Shown one piece after another: positions 35,931 through 44,919 of a DNA stretch of 48,138 nt. How positions within the stretch are numbered: the first letter of the stretch is position 1; the number at the start of each line of letters is the position of its first letter. The DNA lies in assembly GCA_000436535.1 (NCBI GenBank), contig FR886270.1, forward strand, positions 37,919 to 86,056, written 5' to 3'. The notes below the pieces were generated by a model. The model had not been told where the DNA came from. It was given only the letters and a program-made list of their open reading frames with translations, and did not search any database. The position numbers were made by a program, and so were the translations under genes. This DNA comes from Eubacterium sp. CAG:252. Its GTDB lineage: Bacteria; Bacillota; Clostridia; Lachnospirales; Lachnospiraceae.

Positions 35931-36106
35931 AACCATCCCTCCTACATAACTTATAAATTCGTTTTACTCATAAATAACTTCCAAACATTTTAAATAATAA
36001 TATTCTGCAACTATTATCATAATTAAAATATTATTATTCTACACTACCTTACTTTCAAAGAACTGTTCAAATTCTCTTTTAACCTGTCTGAACACTCCTC
36101 GTATTC

Positions 36107-36457
36107 TTATACATCCAGCTCTTTTATAGCATTGACAGTAAGCCCATATGCCGCCTTTACAGCTTCATAAGCCTCCTTGCTTCCATCAATATGTCCATCT
36201 CTCAACTTTTCTGTAAGTTCAAAACTTGCTTTATAAAGAGTGTCAAAACCAAGATTAAGACATATTCCCTTCAGAGTATGTACCTCTCTGAAAGCTTCCT
36301 CTGCATTATTCTGTGTCATAGCATTTTCAAGATTACTATAACTTGCATCATCAATAAATTTTTTTGCAAACTTTGTAATGATCGCTTCGCTTGGAATTCT
36401 TTCCAATACTGCATCATAATCTGAACCCATTTTCTCGTAACATTCTCTTATTGTCAT
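36107..36457 (-). CDS. Stand-alone HPt (histidine phosphotransfer) domain protein
   Basis: A 116-residue all-helical protein. The motif REVHTLKGICLNLGF holds the phospho-accepting histidine H60. HPt proteins shuttle phosphate between receiver domains of hybrid kinases and response regulators. No intact hybrid kinase lies in the window, only the decayed one at 32.1-32.4 kb, so the partner must be encoded elsewhere. The ribosome binding site AGAGAGGAAC precedes the ATG. Confidence 0.88.
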   Translation of the reverse strand: MTIRECYEKMGSDYDAVLERIPSEAIITKFAKKFIDDASYSNLENAMTQNNAEEAFREVHTLKGICLNLGFDTLYKASFELTEKLRDGHIDGSKEAYEAVKAAYGLTVNAIKELDV

Positions 36458-36533
36458 TGTTCCTCTCTATTCATAACATTTTATATATATTTATTGTAAA
36501 TTAATTATTTTATCAAACTTTTTATGTATCTAT

Positions 36534-37559
36534 CTAACCAATATTAAAATATGCTTTAATACCCTGCACCAGCCCGTCTTTTAATGTATCGAGTGTGCTG
36601 TCACTGTGATCTGAACATGAATTGCCAAGTTCAATGTCCACAGATGGTATCGTGCTGTATGAGGTCTGTGTAAGGTCTATCGCCATACTTCCCTGTCCAT
36701 TAAGCTTTATACCATTATCCTTAAGTCCGCCTATAAGTGCCTCACCAAGCGCATTATGATCCTGCCAGTGCGATGTAACTGGTTCCATACTCTTTAAAGC
36801 TTCAGGAACTGCTATATAGAAACATCCTTTATCATAAGATAAACCATCACTGTCCCAGTGAAGTGCTATATGACAGTCTGCTATATTGTTCGCCATAACT
36901 GTCCTTGCGACATTATCAAGCTGCACATCTTCCTCATCCCTTATCATAAGGACATCAAACCCTTCATCAAGCAGTGCATCTCTTAGTATCTCTGCCATAC
37001 GGAGTGTGACATAACTTTCAGCAACTCCATCATTAAATGTCATACCAGATGACACCGCAACCGCCATAGTTGCTCCCTGTGCTGTAGTTCCGCCTGTTGT
37101 CTTGGCTGAACCATCCGGATGGCACAGTGTCTTTACTGTTGTTCCGCCTACCGTACCATGACCTGCATTGACAGCTACAACTATGCCGTTAGGATTAGCG
37201 CTGCTTTTATACATCACCGCACTTCCATCCGTTATAACTGCATTATCACCATACTGCCATGAAGCATCAAAATATACTCTCTGCCTGTCACCATATTCCC
37301 TGACAGCAATCTCTAGCTGCCCACTATTACTATCCGTATTGTCTGTTCCACTGTCACTTTCATTCTCTGCCTCATTATCCGAAGCCTGCACATTTTCCTC
37401 TGCTGCTTCTTTTAAAGCTTCTGTCTGCATAGCGGTAGTGCTGTATTCCTCACTGCCAGCATTTGTCTTATAACTATCATCTGTACTACTGCCTTTACAT
37501 GCCATCAACATGACACTGCATAATATAACGCATAAGCACATCACTAAATGTTTTTTCAT
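36534..37559 (-). CDS. Lipoprotein N-acetylmuramoyl-L-alanine amidase (Amidase_3)
   Basis: A 341-residue secreted wall hydrolase. The lipobox VMLMAC gives lipidated C21. A Ser/Glu/Asp-rich linker follows (about 22-85). The amidase domain has VAVNAGHGTVGG (first zinc histidine), the HIALHWDSD pattern (third zinc site), and the catalytic glutamate in PSVDIELGNSC. It cleaves peptide stems from peptidoglycan. The extra N-terminal segment before the domain is of unknown role. It appears to be monocistronic. Confidence 0.92.
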   Translation of the reverse strand: MKKHLVMCLCVILCSVMLMACKGSSTDDSYKTNAGSEEYSTTAMQTEALKEAAEENVQASDNEAENESDSGTDNTDSNSGQLEIAVREYGDRQRVYFDASWQYGDNAVITDGSAVMYKSSANPNGIVVAVNAGHGTVGGTTVKTLCHPDGSAKTTGGTTAQGATMAVAVSSGMTFNDGVAESYVTLRMAEILRDALLDEGFDVLMIRDEEDVQLDNVARTVMANNIADCHIALHWDSDGLSYDKGCFYIAVPEALKSMEPVTSHWQDHNALGEALIGGLKDNGIKLNGQGSMAIDLTQTSYSTIPSVDIELGNSCSDHSDSTLDTLKDGLVQGIKAYFNIG

Positions 37560-37900
37560 ACTATTTATCCTGCCACTGTTCTGTTAAACTATCGAATATA
37601 CTTTACACTATAGTCCTTTTCTGGCTTATACTTTCTGATTGCCACATTACTTTGCAATTTATTATTAATATATAGTTATATACATTATATGCTATTATTC
37701 GACATTTATCTACCATAATTTTCATGTAAATAACAATAATATACTATTTTTCTATCTGGGAGACTTTAGCATACCCCCATAAAATTTCATTCCACTCTTG
37801 AAATTAAATAAATAAAAAGCAGCCTCAAAAAGCCTGCACTTTCTAAGACTGCCTTATAATTATACTTCTGACACATACATCACTATATTTAATTATACAT
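37560..37900. other. AT-rich intergenic region with one terminator
   Basis: About 340 bp. Apart from the terminator at 37814-37853 I see no gene, repeat or clear regulatory site. Confidence 0.5.
37814..37853 (-). terminator. Terminator of the zinc-ribbon gene
   Basis: GCAGCCT (37819-37825) pairs with AGACTGC (37846-37852) with one wobble. On the minus strand it is followed by TTTTTATTTATTT. It lies 50 bp after the stop of the gene ending at 37901. Confidence 0.75.
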
Positions 37901-38287
37901 TTAATTAAGTATCCTTATCTTTCCGATAAGTGGTAATTCCCTTGGCTGCTGTGATATTGCCGACATTATGCCTAATATAAAGCATACAAACATAAATATA
38001 CCCCACATCCAGCCAATAAATGGTATATATGAAAGAAGACAGAATATATTAAACACAAGTGCCTGATTAAGATAAAACTTAGCACCCTCCCTGTCACCTA
38101 TACACATGGCAATTATAAAACCAATCCATGTAATATACGCTATAATACTTGTAGACTTGCAGTCAAGCGCTGCATTACTGTTAGTATTACCTGTTGTACT
38201 ACGTACATTCTGGTCTGCTGGCGCACCACATACAGGACAAAATCTTGAATCATCTGGTATATTAGCTCCACATTTTTTACAGAACAT
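37901..38287 (-). CDS. Zinc-ribbon membrane protein (DUF4870-like)
   Basis: A 128-residue protein. The N-terminal zinc ribbon has CKKC and CPVC pairs (residues 3-21). A short Ser/Thr/Asn linker is followed by about three membrane segments in 46-120, including a polar REGAKFYLNQALVFNIFC stretch typical of DUF4870-like proteins. Function unknown in general. It has its own terminator downstream. Confidence 0.8.
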   Translation of the reverse strand: MFCKKCGANIPDDSRFCPVCGAPADQNVRSTTGNTNSNAALDCKSTSIIAYITWIGFIIAMCIGDREGAKFYLNQALVFNIFCLLSYIPFIGWMWGIFMFVCFILGIMSAISQQPRELPLIGKIRILN

Positions 38288-38427
38288 ATGAACCTCCTCA
38301 ACTTTTATCTGATTGATCTAGCAATATAGTATTATATACATATCTGCTACACTTCACTATTCTATCAATATTATGTTTAAAAAACAAGTTATATTATTAA
38401 TGTCGTGACTTCAAGCCTTATAACCCT

Positions 38428-39294
38428 CTAACAACTTACAGCTTTTCCTGCTTTCCGGCTCTTTAACAATACCGGTATCACATACATAAGCACAAGTATG
38501 CATATCCACTGTGATGTAGAGAAAAACAGCCAGTGTCCCCTTACCGCATCTCCCCTTAAGAATTCAAGCACAAACCTTAATACCGCATACATTAAAAGGT
38601 ATATATATAGCACCTCATGTCCGCTAAAGCCCACATGACTGCCCGATTTCTTATATCCAAAAGCCACATTTTTAATATTTAAATTCCTTAAGATTATGTA
38701 TACAAGAATAATAAATATAACTATATCTCCCGCCGCCTCCACAAGCTGCACAGGAAAAAGTCTTACACCCACAGGTGCATATCGTGAATTATGATATACT
38801 ATTGATATTATTCCATCTGTTTCTATGCCATAGCAGCATCCGGCCACGGTACAGCCGACTCTTCCAAATGCGTGTGCGAGCGGAAGTGCTGGTGTAATAA
38901 CCATAAACATACTGTCGCGGTCATATCTGAAATACCTGCACACAAGCACCAGTGACAACAGTCCGCCAAATACTCCGCCATAAAACACAAAACCGCCTCT
39001 TAAAAGTCCGACTGCATAATCTTTTATCGTGATACTTCCATCCCCTATACTTCCCAGTGCTATATACTGTCTTAACACACCAGTTATATGTGGAATTTCT
39101 AAAAGTATATATAAAAGCTTTGCACCCACCATGGCTCCTATTGCAGACCACACATATACATATATCACATCATTAAAATCAACGCCTGTCTTTCGTGTAA
39201 TCACCCAAAGATAGACTATCCCGCATATGACTCCTGCTGTTCCCAGTATGCCATATGCGGGAATATTTTCTATATTATCTAATATCACTTTCAT
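38428..39294 (-). CDS. Prolipoprotein diacylglyceryl transferase-like protein (Lgt paralogue)
   Basis: A 288-residue protein with about seven membrane segments and the Lgt fold pattern HAFGRVGCTVAGCCYG (141-156). Canonical Lgt moves diacylglycerol onto lipoprotein cysteines. Here two residues important in E. coli Lgt differ: the essential histidine of the HGG motif is tyrosine (FYGG, about 104-107) and the asparagine of GRIGN is cysteine (C148). It may be a specialised or altered paralogue. It starts 13 bp after the DUF4190-like gene. Confidence 0.8.
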   Translation of the reverse strand: MKVILDNIENIPAYGILGTAGVICGIVYLWVITRKTGVDFNDVIYVYVWSAIGAMVGAKLLYILLEIPHITGVLRQYIALGSIGDGSITIKDYAVGLLRGGFVFYGGVFGGLLSLVLVCRYFRYDRDSMFMVITPALPLAHAFGRVGCTVAGCCYGIETDGIISIVYHNSRYAPVGVRLFPVQLVEAAGDIVIFIILVYIILRNLNIKNVAFGYKKSGSHVGFSGHEVLYIYLLMYAVLRFVLEFLRGDAVRGHWLFFSTSQWICILVLMYVIPVLLKSRKAGKAVSC

Positions 39295-39307
39295 ACTTTA
39301 ACTTAGA

Positions 39308-40042
39308 TTAAAGCTCTCCTATAGCTCCCATTGTTCCCAGAATACCTACACATGCAACACACGCAACGAGAACTATAGCACCACCTATAACACCTATAAG
39401 TGAGCATACAAAACCTGCTGTCTGTATTCCACCCTTAAAGCCGGCTTTCTTTGCACTCGATGAACATATAAGACCTATAATACCAGTTATAAGTCCTATA
39501 AATGAAGTTGCTGTAAATACCCAGCATACTATAGATATGATACCAAGAACCAGGCTTGCAGTTGCAGCACCCCTTCCCGGTATATCACCATTGCCATCAG
39601 ATGAGCTGCCCGGGTTATAATTATAACCGGAATTAGACCCTGTATAACTGCCGTTTGGAGAACTACTGCCAGTCTTATAAGTGTTGTTACTTCTATTATC
39701 TGTATATGTACTGTTATAACTGCCCGTTGTACTGCTGTTATCCGTGTATCCACTATTATATCCGCCCGATGTGCTGCTCTTTCCTGCATATTCTTCTGAT
39801 ATGCTGCTTACATCAGGAGTTGTGTAATTCCATGCTGTACTATCTGTATCCTGATTGGTGGAATTCTGTGGCATACTTGTGTCTGGACTTGTATAACCCT
39901 GCGGAATACTTGTGTCCGGACTTGTATAGCCTTCCGGTATATTACTGCCTATATCTGAACCTGTATAGCCCTGTGATGTAGCTGCGTTGTCAACAGAACT
40001 GTCTGAACCGGTTACATCACTGCCAAAATTGTTGTTATCCAT
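39308..40042 (-). CDS. DUF4190-like membrane protein with repetitive N-terminus
   Basis: A 244-residue protein. Residues 1-145 are low-complexity, rich in S, T, G, N and Y, with a repeated unit like GYTSPDTS. The C-terminal part has two membrane segments (about 160-195 and 205-240), with GRGAATASLVLGIISIVCW matching DUF4190-type proteins. Its function is unknown. A good GGAGG site precedes the ATG. It probably shares a transcript with the Lgt-like gene. Confidence 0.75.
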   Translation of the reverse strand: MDNNNFGSDVTGSDSSVDNAATSQGYTGSDIGSNIPEGYTSPDTSIPQGYTSPDTSMPQNSTNQDTDSTAWNYTTPDVSSISEEYAGKSSTSGGYNSGYTDNSSTTGSYNSTYTDNRSNNTYKTGSSSPNGSYTGSNSGYNYNPGSSSDGNGDIPGRGAATASLVLGIISIVCWVFTATSFIGLITGIIGLICSSSAKKAGFKGGIQTAGFVCSLIGVIGGAIVLVACVACVGILGTMGAIGEL

Positions 40043-40201
40043 ATGGCACCTCCCTTATTGTATTCAAAACTCTCAATAAATATTGTATTAGATTATATGG
40101 AAACAATCAAGTAATTATTTATATTTTTAATATACATCACAGTATCCACCATTTATTATCATATATTCCACCTGCTATCTTTCCCACGCCAAAAACTGAT
40201 T

Positions 40202-40846
40202 TCAGGCTAATTTTATACCTCCAAACAGCTCTCCAAGCGTACTTGTAAGCATTTCCGGCTCTTTCTTTGACTCAATATAATATGTATTAAACTTATATTC
40301 CTTTTCTGTTTTCATTTTCTTAAACAGCAGCGCTGTATTAGCTGCATCTACCAATCCATCGTGTAAATGAATATCATAATCCACATCCGACAGGTTAAGC
40401 GCCTCTTCGAGCTTGTATGGTTTAGTGTCATTCATTATTTCACTAAATGTCTTCTGGCAATCATACCATTCACCATAATATTTATCTTTCCCCTCAAATT
40501 CCAGATGTTTTGCCTCTATTTCTCTTTTTATCTGGATTTCATCATTCTCGCTCCACGTCACAAACTGGACATCATCAGGAAACCATTCCGCAAAATTTTC
40601 AAGCACTTTTCTTATGCCAGGTGCATTCTGTACCATATTTTTCCTGATTCCTGTCAACATTTCAATGTTAGTATCTATAATACCTATATCAGGTTTTACA
40701 TATGATTTATAGCTGTCAATTACATCATAATTTTCATCCAGCAACACCGCACCTATCTCAATAATTTCAGTTGCCCAGTGGTATTCCTTTCTTCTCCTTG
40801 CTTTAGGAACGCCACACATTTCCAAATCCAATACTACATAGCGCAT
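40202..40846 (-). CDS. DEDDh 3'-5' exonuclease domain protein (KapD/ERI-1-like)
   Basis: A 214-residue exonuclease-fold protein. DLEMCG (about 7-12) supplies the first acidic pair, EIIEIGAV is the second strand, and HDGLVDAANTALL near residue 160 supplies the H and D of motif III. These enzymes trim RNA or DNA 3' ends. AAAGGGG precedes the ATG. It borders the decayed island to its right but looks intact. Confidence 0.88.
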   Translation of the reverse strand: MRYVVLDLEMCGVPKARRRKEYHWATEIIEIGAVLLDENYDVIDSYKSYVKPDIGIIDTNIEMLTGIRKNMVQNAPGIRKVLENFAEWFPDDVQFVTWSENDEIQIKREIEAKHLEFEGKDKYYGEWYDCQKTFSEIMNDTKPYKLEEALNLSDVDYDIHLHDGLVDAANTALLFKKMKTEKEYKFNTYYIESKKEPEMLTSTLGELFGGIKLA

Positions 40847-40926
40847 ACGTAAAAACCCCTTTCTTATTTGATATTAACTCTTTACTAATAGTTATATTAT
40901 ACTATATCAAAAACAAAAGTCTAAAA

Positions 40927-41209
40927 CTACATTGCTATCTCTACCTTTTTCCCATAAAAAGCAATTCCATACTTTGCAATATCCCTGATATCTCTATCTA
41001 TAAAGCGACTTTTCAAGCCCTGCCATAACATTATCATCGACTGTACCTCTAAGCCACGAAAGTATCTCGGTATTATATACTCTCTGTATCTCTTTATTAG
41101 GAAGTGCAAGTTCCATAAATGTTCCATATTCCGTTTCAAAACGAACTCTGTCCAAATTCATATCAAACAACATCTTAAGCGACAAATCTGCCGAATCACT
41201 TTTTATCAT
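40927..41209 (-). pseudogene. C-terminal remnant of an AAA-ATPase-like / PD-(D/E)XK (DUF1703) protein
   Basis: One minus frame (to 40994) reads FMELALPNKEIQRVYNTEIL, typical of the middle of these proteins. Another frame ends DIAKYGIAFYGKKVEIAM, which matches their usual C-terminal end. A frameshift and loss of the catalytic nuclease core separate the two. The gene is dead. Its 5' side joins another nuclease-like fragment at about 41200. Confidence 0.7.
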
Positions 41210-41324
41210 ATATAGTGAAAGATGTCTGACCTACTATTGTAAAAACATTTGTCTTTTCCTGAAAATATTTAAGCTGCTGAAATTGTTTACTTGATATCAT
41301 CTGCTCTGCCTGTTCTATATTCAA
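41196..41324 (-). pseudogene. Start of a PD-(D/E)XK nuclease-family gene, truncated after about 34 codons
   Basis: A TTG at 41324 has GAGG 7 bases before it and opens a 42-codon frame. Residues about 20-34 (YFQEKTNVFTIVGQT) resemble the N-terminus of PDDEXK_4-type nuclease proteins. The frame then leaves that family and ends. It begins 17 bp after the TIR gene stop, so the intact ancestor was probably cotranscribed with it. Confidence 0.5.
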
Positions 41325-41341
41325 AACAATACCTCATTTCG

Positions 41342-42943
41342 TTATGCATTTAGTATTTCACCTATATCTTTCTTACCACTCTTACTTGCAGAATGTGTTG
41401 ATTTATGAGGTGCTTTTGTTATCTTGAAATCATTTGAATTGCCACCACACACCATAAGCATCCTTTCTATTTGCTTTATGCATCCATCACGATTATATCC
41501 GGCATTTACACAGTAAACTTCTCCTTCTACAGAATGTTCCTTGCCCTTGTAATTTGAAAACTGTTTTATCTTAGAAATATTTGCAGTTTTCTCATCTAAG
41601 TCTGTTTTTCGTGCAACTGCTGTTATCTTATCATTTTCTGCAATATCCTTGATTTTTTCAGGATGTTTTTCAGCTATTAAATCGAATATATCGTTGAGCA
41701 TGTCAACCATTTTACCTGATGTATGAGAATCATCCCAAAGAGTATACTCAAATCCTGCATTTTGTTCTACTATACCCTGCATTTTTGCATTATCTTTCTT
41801 TTGTTCAAATCCCATAAGTTTAAATACTGAGCTGTCTTCCCCGCAGAATTCAGATTTTTCTTTAGGATTTATCATCTTACCATCTGTTTCTTCCATAGTT
41901 TTTGATAAATCAAAAGTAACAGAATATGTTTCATTTTCTCCCATAATTCTCTCAGGGGCATCTAATTCTTTTCCATTAGTAGACATTCCTTCTATCAGCT
42001 TTGCAGCTGCAGAAATAACTAAATCTCCAATATCACAAAGAAGATATCCATCTGCTGTAATATTTTTTTTGTTTTGCTCCCAAACTTTCTTTGGTGTATA
42101 ACTTTCACTATATCTTATTCTGCTGCCTCTTAAAATTGTATATTTATCATTATCCTTGCGATAGAAAGCATCATATATTCCATTTTTCCCTTTTATATGC
42201 ATAACAGAGCCATCCGATACGATTTCAATAGTTTCTTCCTTTCTATTCAGATTTTCATCCTCATTGATATCATCAGACTCATTAAACTCCTCATCTATAT
42301 ATTTTTTACTGGTTTCCTTTTTCTCATTATTATTAATAGCATTTTCAGCTATATTTACATCATTTGAATTAGTTACTGTATTTTCTATATTTTTTAATTC
42401 CTCTTCCATCTCTTCTATAAGTTTTGAAATATCATTCCCGGCATCTCTTGCAAGTCTGATGGCTTTACATTCTGGGCTAACATATCCACATATTGAATAA
42501 CATACATTTATATTCTCTGACATCCCACTATTCATTACTTTCTTATAATAACTACCTGCATCCATATTATCTTCATGCCATATATCAACAACTACAATAG
42601 ATTTTATATGATCTAAGATTTTGATTGTTTCAAGTTCATTTTCTATTGTTTTCTTTATCATTGAACTCTCACTTCTAAAGAAAAATGCAAATTTACAATT
42701 TTTATTTGTCAGTGCATCTATAGCTGCCTTTTTCCAAGTATGCTCATCTGCAGGCATATTTGCTATATCAATCCACAAATTATGTCCTCTCTCCATAAGT
42801 TTCTTAAACACATTCATAACAATCTGAGAGTCATATTCATCATGTGAATAACTAATAAACGCAAAAGGTTTATTCATATCGCACTTCATATTCTTAATTT
42901 CTTTTTTCTTTAGGTATTCTAATCCCATCAATTCCTGTGACAT
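41342..42943 (-). CDS. TIR-domain protein with DUF4357-like middle domain
   Basis: A 533-residue cytoplasmic protein with a strong AGGAGG site. A TIR/SEFIR-type domain spans about 25-165 (AFISYSHDEYDS at 28-39, LWIDI at 56-60, FFFRSES near 87-93). An acidic linker (about 185-240) is followed by a region resembling DUF4357 (YTILRGSRIRY to ISAAAKLIEGMSTNGKELD). The C-terminal ~190 residues are unrecognised. The usual NADase glutamate after W70 is not evident (WKKAAIDAL), so it may signal rather than cleave NAD. Nuclease and RyR fragments beside it suggest an anti-phage setting. Confidence 0.78.
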   Translation of the reverse strand: MSQELMGLEYLKKKEIKNMKCDMNKPFAFISYSHDEYDSQIVMNVFKKLMERGHNLWIDIANMPADEHTWKKAAIDALTNKNCKFAFFFRSESSMIKKTIENELETIKILDHIKSIVVVDIWHEDNMDAGSYYKKVMNSGMSENINVCYSICGYVSPECKAIRLARDAGNDISKLIEEMEEELKNIENTVTNSNDVNIAENAINNNEKKETSKKYIDEEFNESDDINEDENLNRKEETIEIVSDGSVMHIKGKNGIYDAFYRKDNDKYTILRGSRIRYSESYTPKKVWEQNKKNITADGYLLCDIGDLVISAAAKLIEGMSTNGKELDAPERIMGENETYSVTFDLSKTMEETDGKMINPKEKSEFCGEDSSVFKLMGFEQKKDNAKMQGIVEQNAGFEYTLWDDSHTSGKMVDMLNDIFDLIAEKHPEKIKDIAENDKITAVARKTDLDEKTANISKIKQFSNYKGKEHSVEGEVYCVNAGYNRDGCIKQIERMLMVCGGNSNDFKITKAPHKSTHSASKSGKKDIGEILNA

Positions 42944-43058
42944 ACTATCTGTCCTCCTAAAATCTATTTCCTTTTGTTTTTTATAATCTATAAATTCTTA
43001 ATCCATCAAATATCTTAAGCATAGCCGGCATACATTCCATATGGTCTGTATCCTTATC

Positions 43059-43480
43059 CTACTCTGCCTTATTTAATCTTTTATAATTCTCTTCTGCGTC
43101 CTCATCTGACACTTCAAACCCTGAGAAATCCGGTATCATATCCCAGTGCTTACGTTCAAGGTCACGTTTAGATTTTTCAGGATTACCATAAGTCCAGCCC
43201 ATATCATAATGCTCCTGAAGCCATCTTTGATGTTCTGACCTACCTATAATAATAAGTTCTTCATCAGAAAACCTCTCAACCTGCTCAAAATCCACATCTT
43301 TGTCAGTATAAAAGCATCCTATTTTATTCATATATTTAGCAAATGCTTTCGCCTGATTAATATTTGACAGCTTATATTCTAATGAAAGCGACTTAAAGCT
43401 GTCTGTGAATTCATTCACAATTTTACTATCGCTAAGGTACTGCTCTTCATGCCCTGCTGCTTTTGCTTTCAGCCTTGTAG
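43059..43480 (-). pseudogene. RyR-domain protein, 5'-truncated
   Basis: The minus frame ending at 43059 carries IIIGRSEHQRWLQEHYDMGW followed by TYG, the hallmark of the bacterial ryanodine-receptor-like (RyR) domain. Before it, INQAKAFAKYMNKIGC resembles the segment that precedes such domains. The frame can be extended to 43592, but there it runs antisense through an XRE regulator fragment, so the true N-terminus is lost. It lies upstream of the TIR gene on the same strand. Confidence 0.65.
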
Positions 43481-43482
43481 GT

Positions 43483-43638
43483 GTCCGACGTGAAACAATA
43501 GGAAATCTCGAAAATGGCAGGTATAATTCTTCTTTAAAGCTGGCTATGGATATTGCAAAAGTGTTTAATACTACAGTAGAAGACATATTCACTTTTGAAG
43601 ATTATAAGCGAGTACAGCATACCTACCGGCTGCCCTGA
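43483..43638 (+). pseudogene. C-terminal half of an XRE-family regulator
   Basis: On the plus strand the frame reads RRETIGNLENGRYNSSLKLA and continues through AKVFNTTVEDIFTFED. This is the second half of a helix-turn-helix of the Cro/CI-like family with its usual tail. The first helices are absent: upstream sequence belongs to the RyR gene on the other strand. The junction is near 43483. Confidence 0.7.
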
Positions 43639-43752
43639 TATCAATTTTAAATTAAAAATTATGTAAATAAGTCAATAAAATAGTAATAATTACTACTTTA
43701 ATCACTACTTTATTGTATGTATTTTATTTAATAGACTGTATGCCTAGACAGC

Positions 43753-44919
43753 TTAAGCTGTTGTTCTGTTAACTGCAAACTGCACTTCTATTATTGTTCC
43801 TCCTGATGGGTTAGGCCTGATTGCAATACTGCCATCGTGTACCCGCACAATTTCATTAACAAGCGCAAGTCCAAGACCAACACCACCAAGCTCACGGCTT
43901 CTTGATTTATCTACGCGAAAGAACGGTTCAAACACACGTTCCTTAAGTTCCTCTGGAATTCCGTTTCCCGTATCCTTTACTGACAGATAAACCTGCTTTT
44001 CCCTCTGATATGCCTCTACTAAAACCTGTCCACCTGAATGATTATATTTTATGGCATTCTCAACAAGATTATATACAAGCCTATATATAAGTATATCACT
44101 TCCGACCATATTTACATCCTTACATTTTCCAGTAAGCTTTATATTCTTTTCCTGTGCAAGTGGCTCCAGATCCGCCAATACCTCATCAACAAGTGCATTA
44201 ACTACAATTGTCTCATCACGTCCCACTGTCTGAAGCTCGCTCATGTCAAGGAGCGTTTTTACCATTTTACTAAGTCTTTCATTCTGTTCAGTAACCATCT
44301 TTATCGTCTGTATGGTATCTGCATCATTACCTGGATGCTTGCCAGAATTATATAAATCAAGCTGAATCTGCATTAATGATAATGGAGTCCGAAGCTCGTG
44401 TGCCGCATTCTCAGTAAACTGCCTCTGTATCTTAAATGCCTCCGATAGACGTTCAAGCATCTTATTATACGAAACACTAAGTCTGTTCAGTTCTTTAACC
44501 TGGTTTTCTTCTATCTGAGAATCGGACAGATTCTGTAACTGCACCTCTTCAATTTTATCAGAAAACTCACCAATTGGTTTAAGTGCCCGTCCACTTATAA
44601 AATATGTAGCACCGCCTCCAAGAAGCGCAAGTAACACTGAAATTATTAAACTATTTCTTTTATAATCTGCCTTATTATTGTACACCTGGACAGAAAAATC
44701 CTTTGCAAATTCATCCCATTTATCCTCTGGAATACTTATATATATCTGTTCTGAATCATCACCCTTATTATCCCCCTGGGCTTCAACAGCCTCCTGCAAT
44801 GAATCAATGTAATACACACCATTTCTATATATAAACATTGTCAGACAACCACATATAAGTACAATATATATTGTAATTATGCATGTAAGTCTCCACTGCA
44901 ATGACATTTTCTTCATCAA
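43753..44919 (-). CDS. Sensor histidine kinase of a two-component system
   Basis: A 388-residue kinase. Membrane segments lie at about 10-31 and 89-110, with an external loop rich in acidic residues between. Then follow HAMP (about 110-165), HisKA with H174 (NAAHELRTPLS), and HATPase with a DTGNGIPE box and GGVGLGLALV. The start overlaps the response-regulator gene by 4 bp. The pair is divergent from the redox cluster and may control it. The signal is unknown. Confidence 0.94.
   Translation of the reverse strand: MMKKMSLQWRLTCIITIYIVLICGCLTMFIYRNGVYYIDSLQEAVEAQGDNKGDDSEQIYISIPEDKWDEFAKDFSVQVYNNKADYKRNSLIISVLLALLGGGATYFISGRALKPIGEFSDKIEEVQLQNLSDSQIEENQVKELNRLSVSYNKMLERLSEAFKIQRQFTENAAHELRTPLSLMQIQLDLYNSGKHPGNDADTIQTIKMVTEQNERLSKMVKTLLDMSELQTVGRDETIVVNALVDEVLADLEPLAQEKNIKLTGKCKDVNMVGSDILIYRLVYNLVENAIKYNHSGGQVLVEAYQREKQVYLSVKDTGNGIPEELKERVFEPFFRVDKSRSRELGGVGLGLALVNEIVRVHDGSIAIRPNPSGGTIIEVQFAVNRTTA

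Noticed and set aside
43059..43592. A 177-codon leftward frame as one intact RyR protein
   Set aside because: Its first ~37 codons are the reverse strand of a clear XRE regulator fragment, so the N-terminus is accidental.
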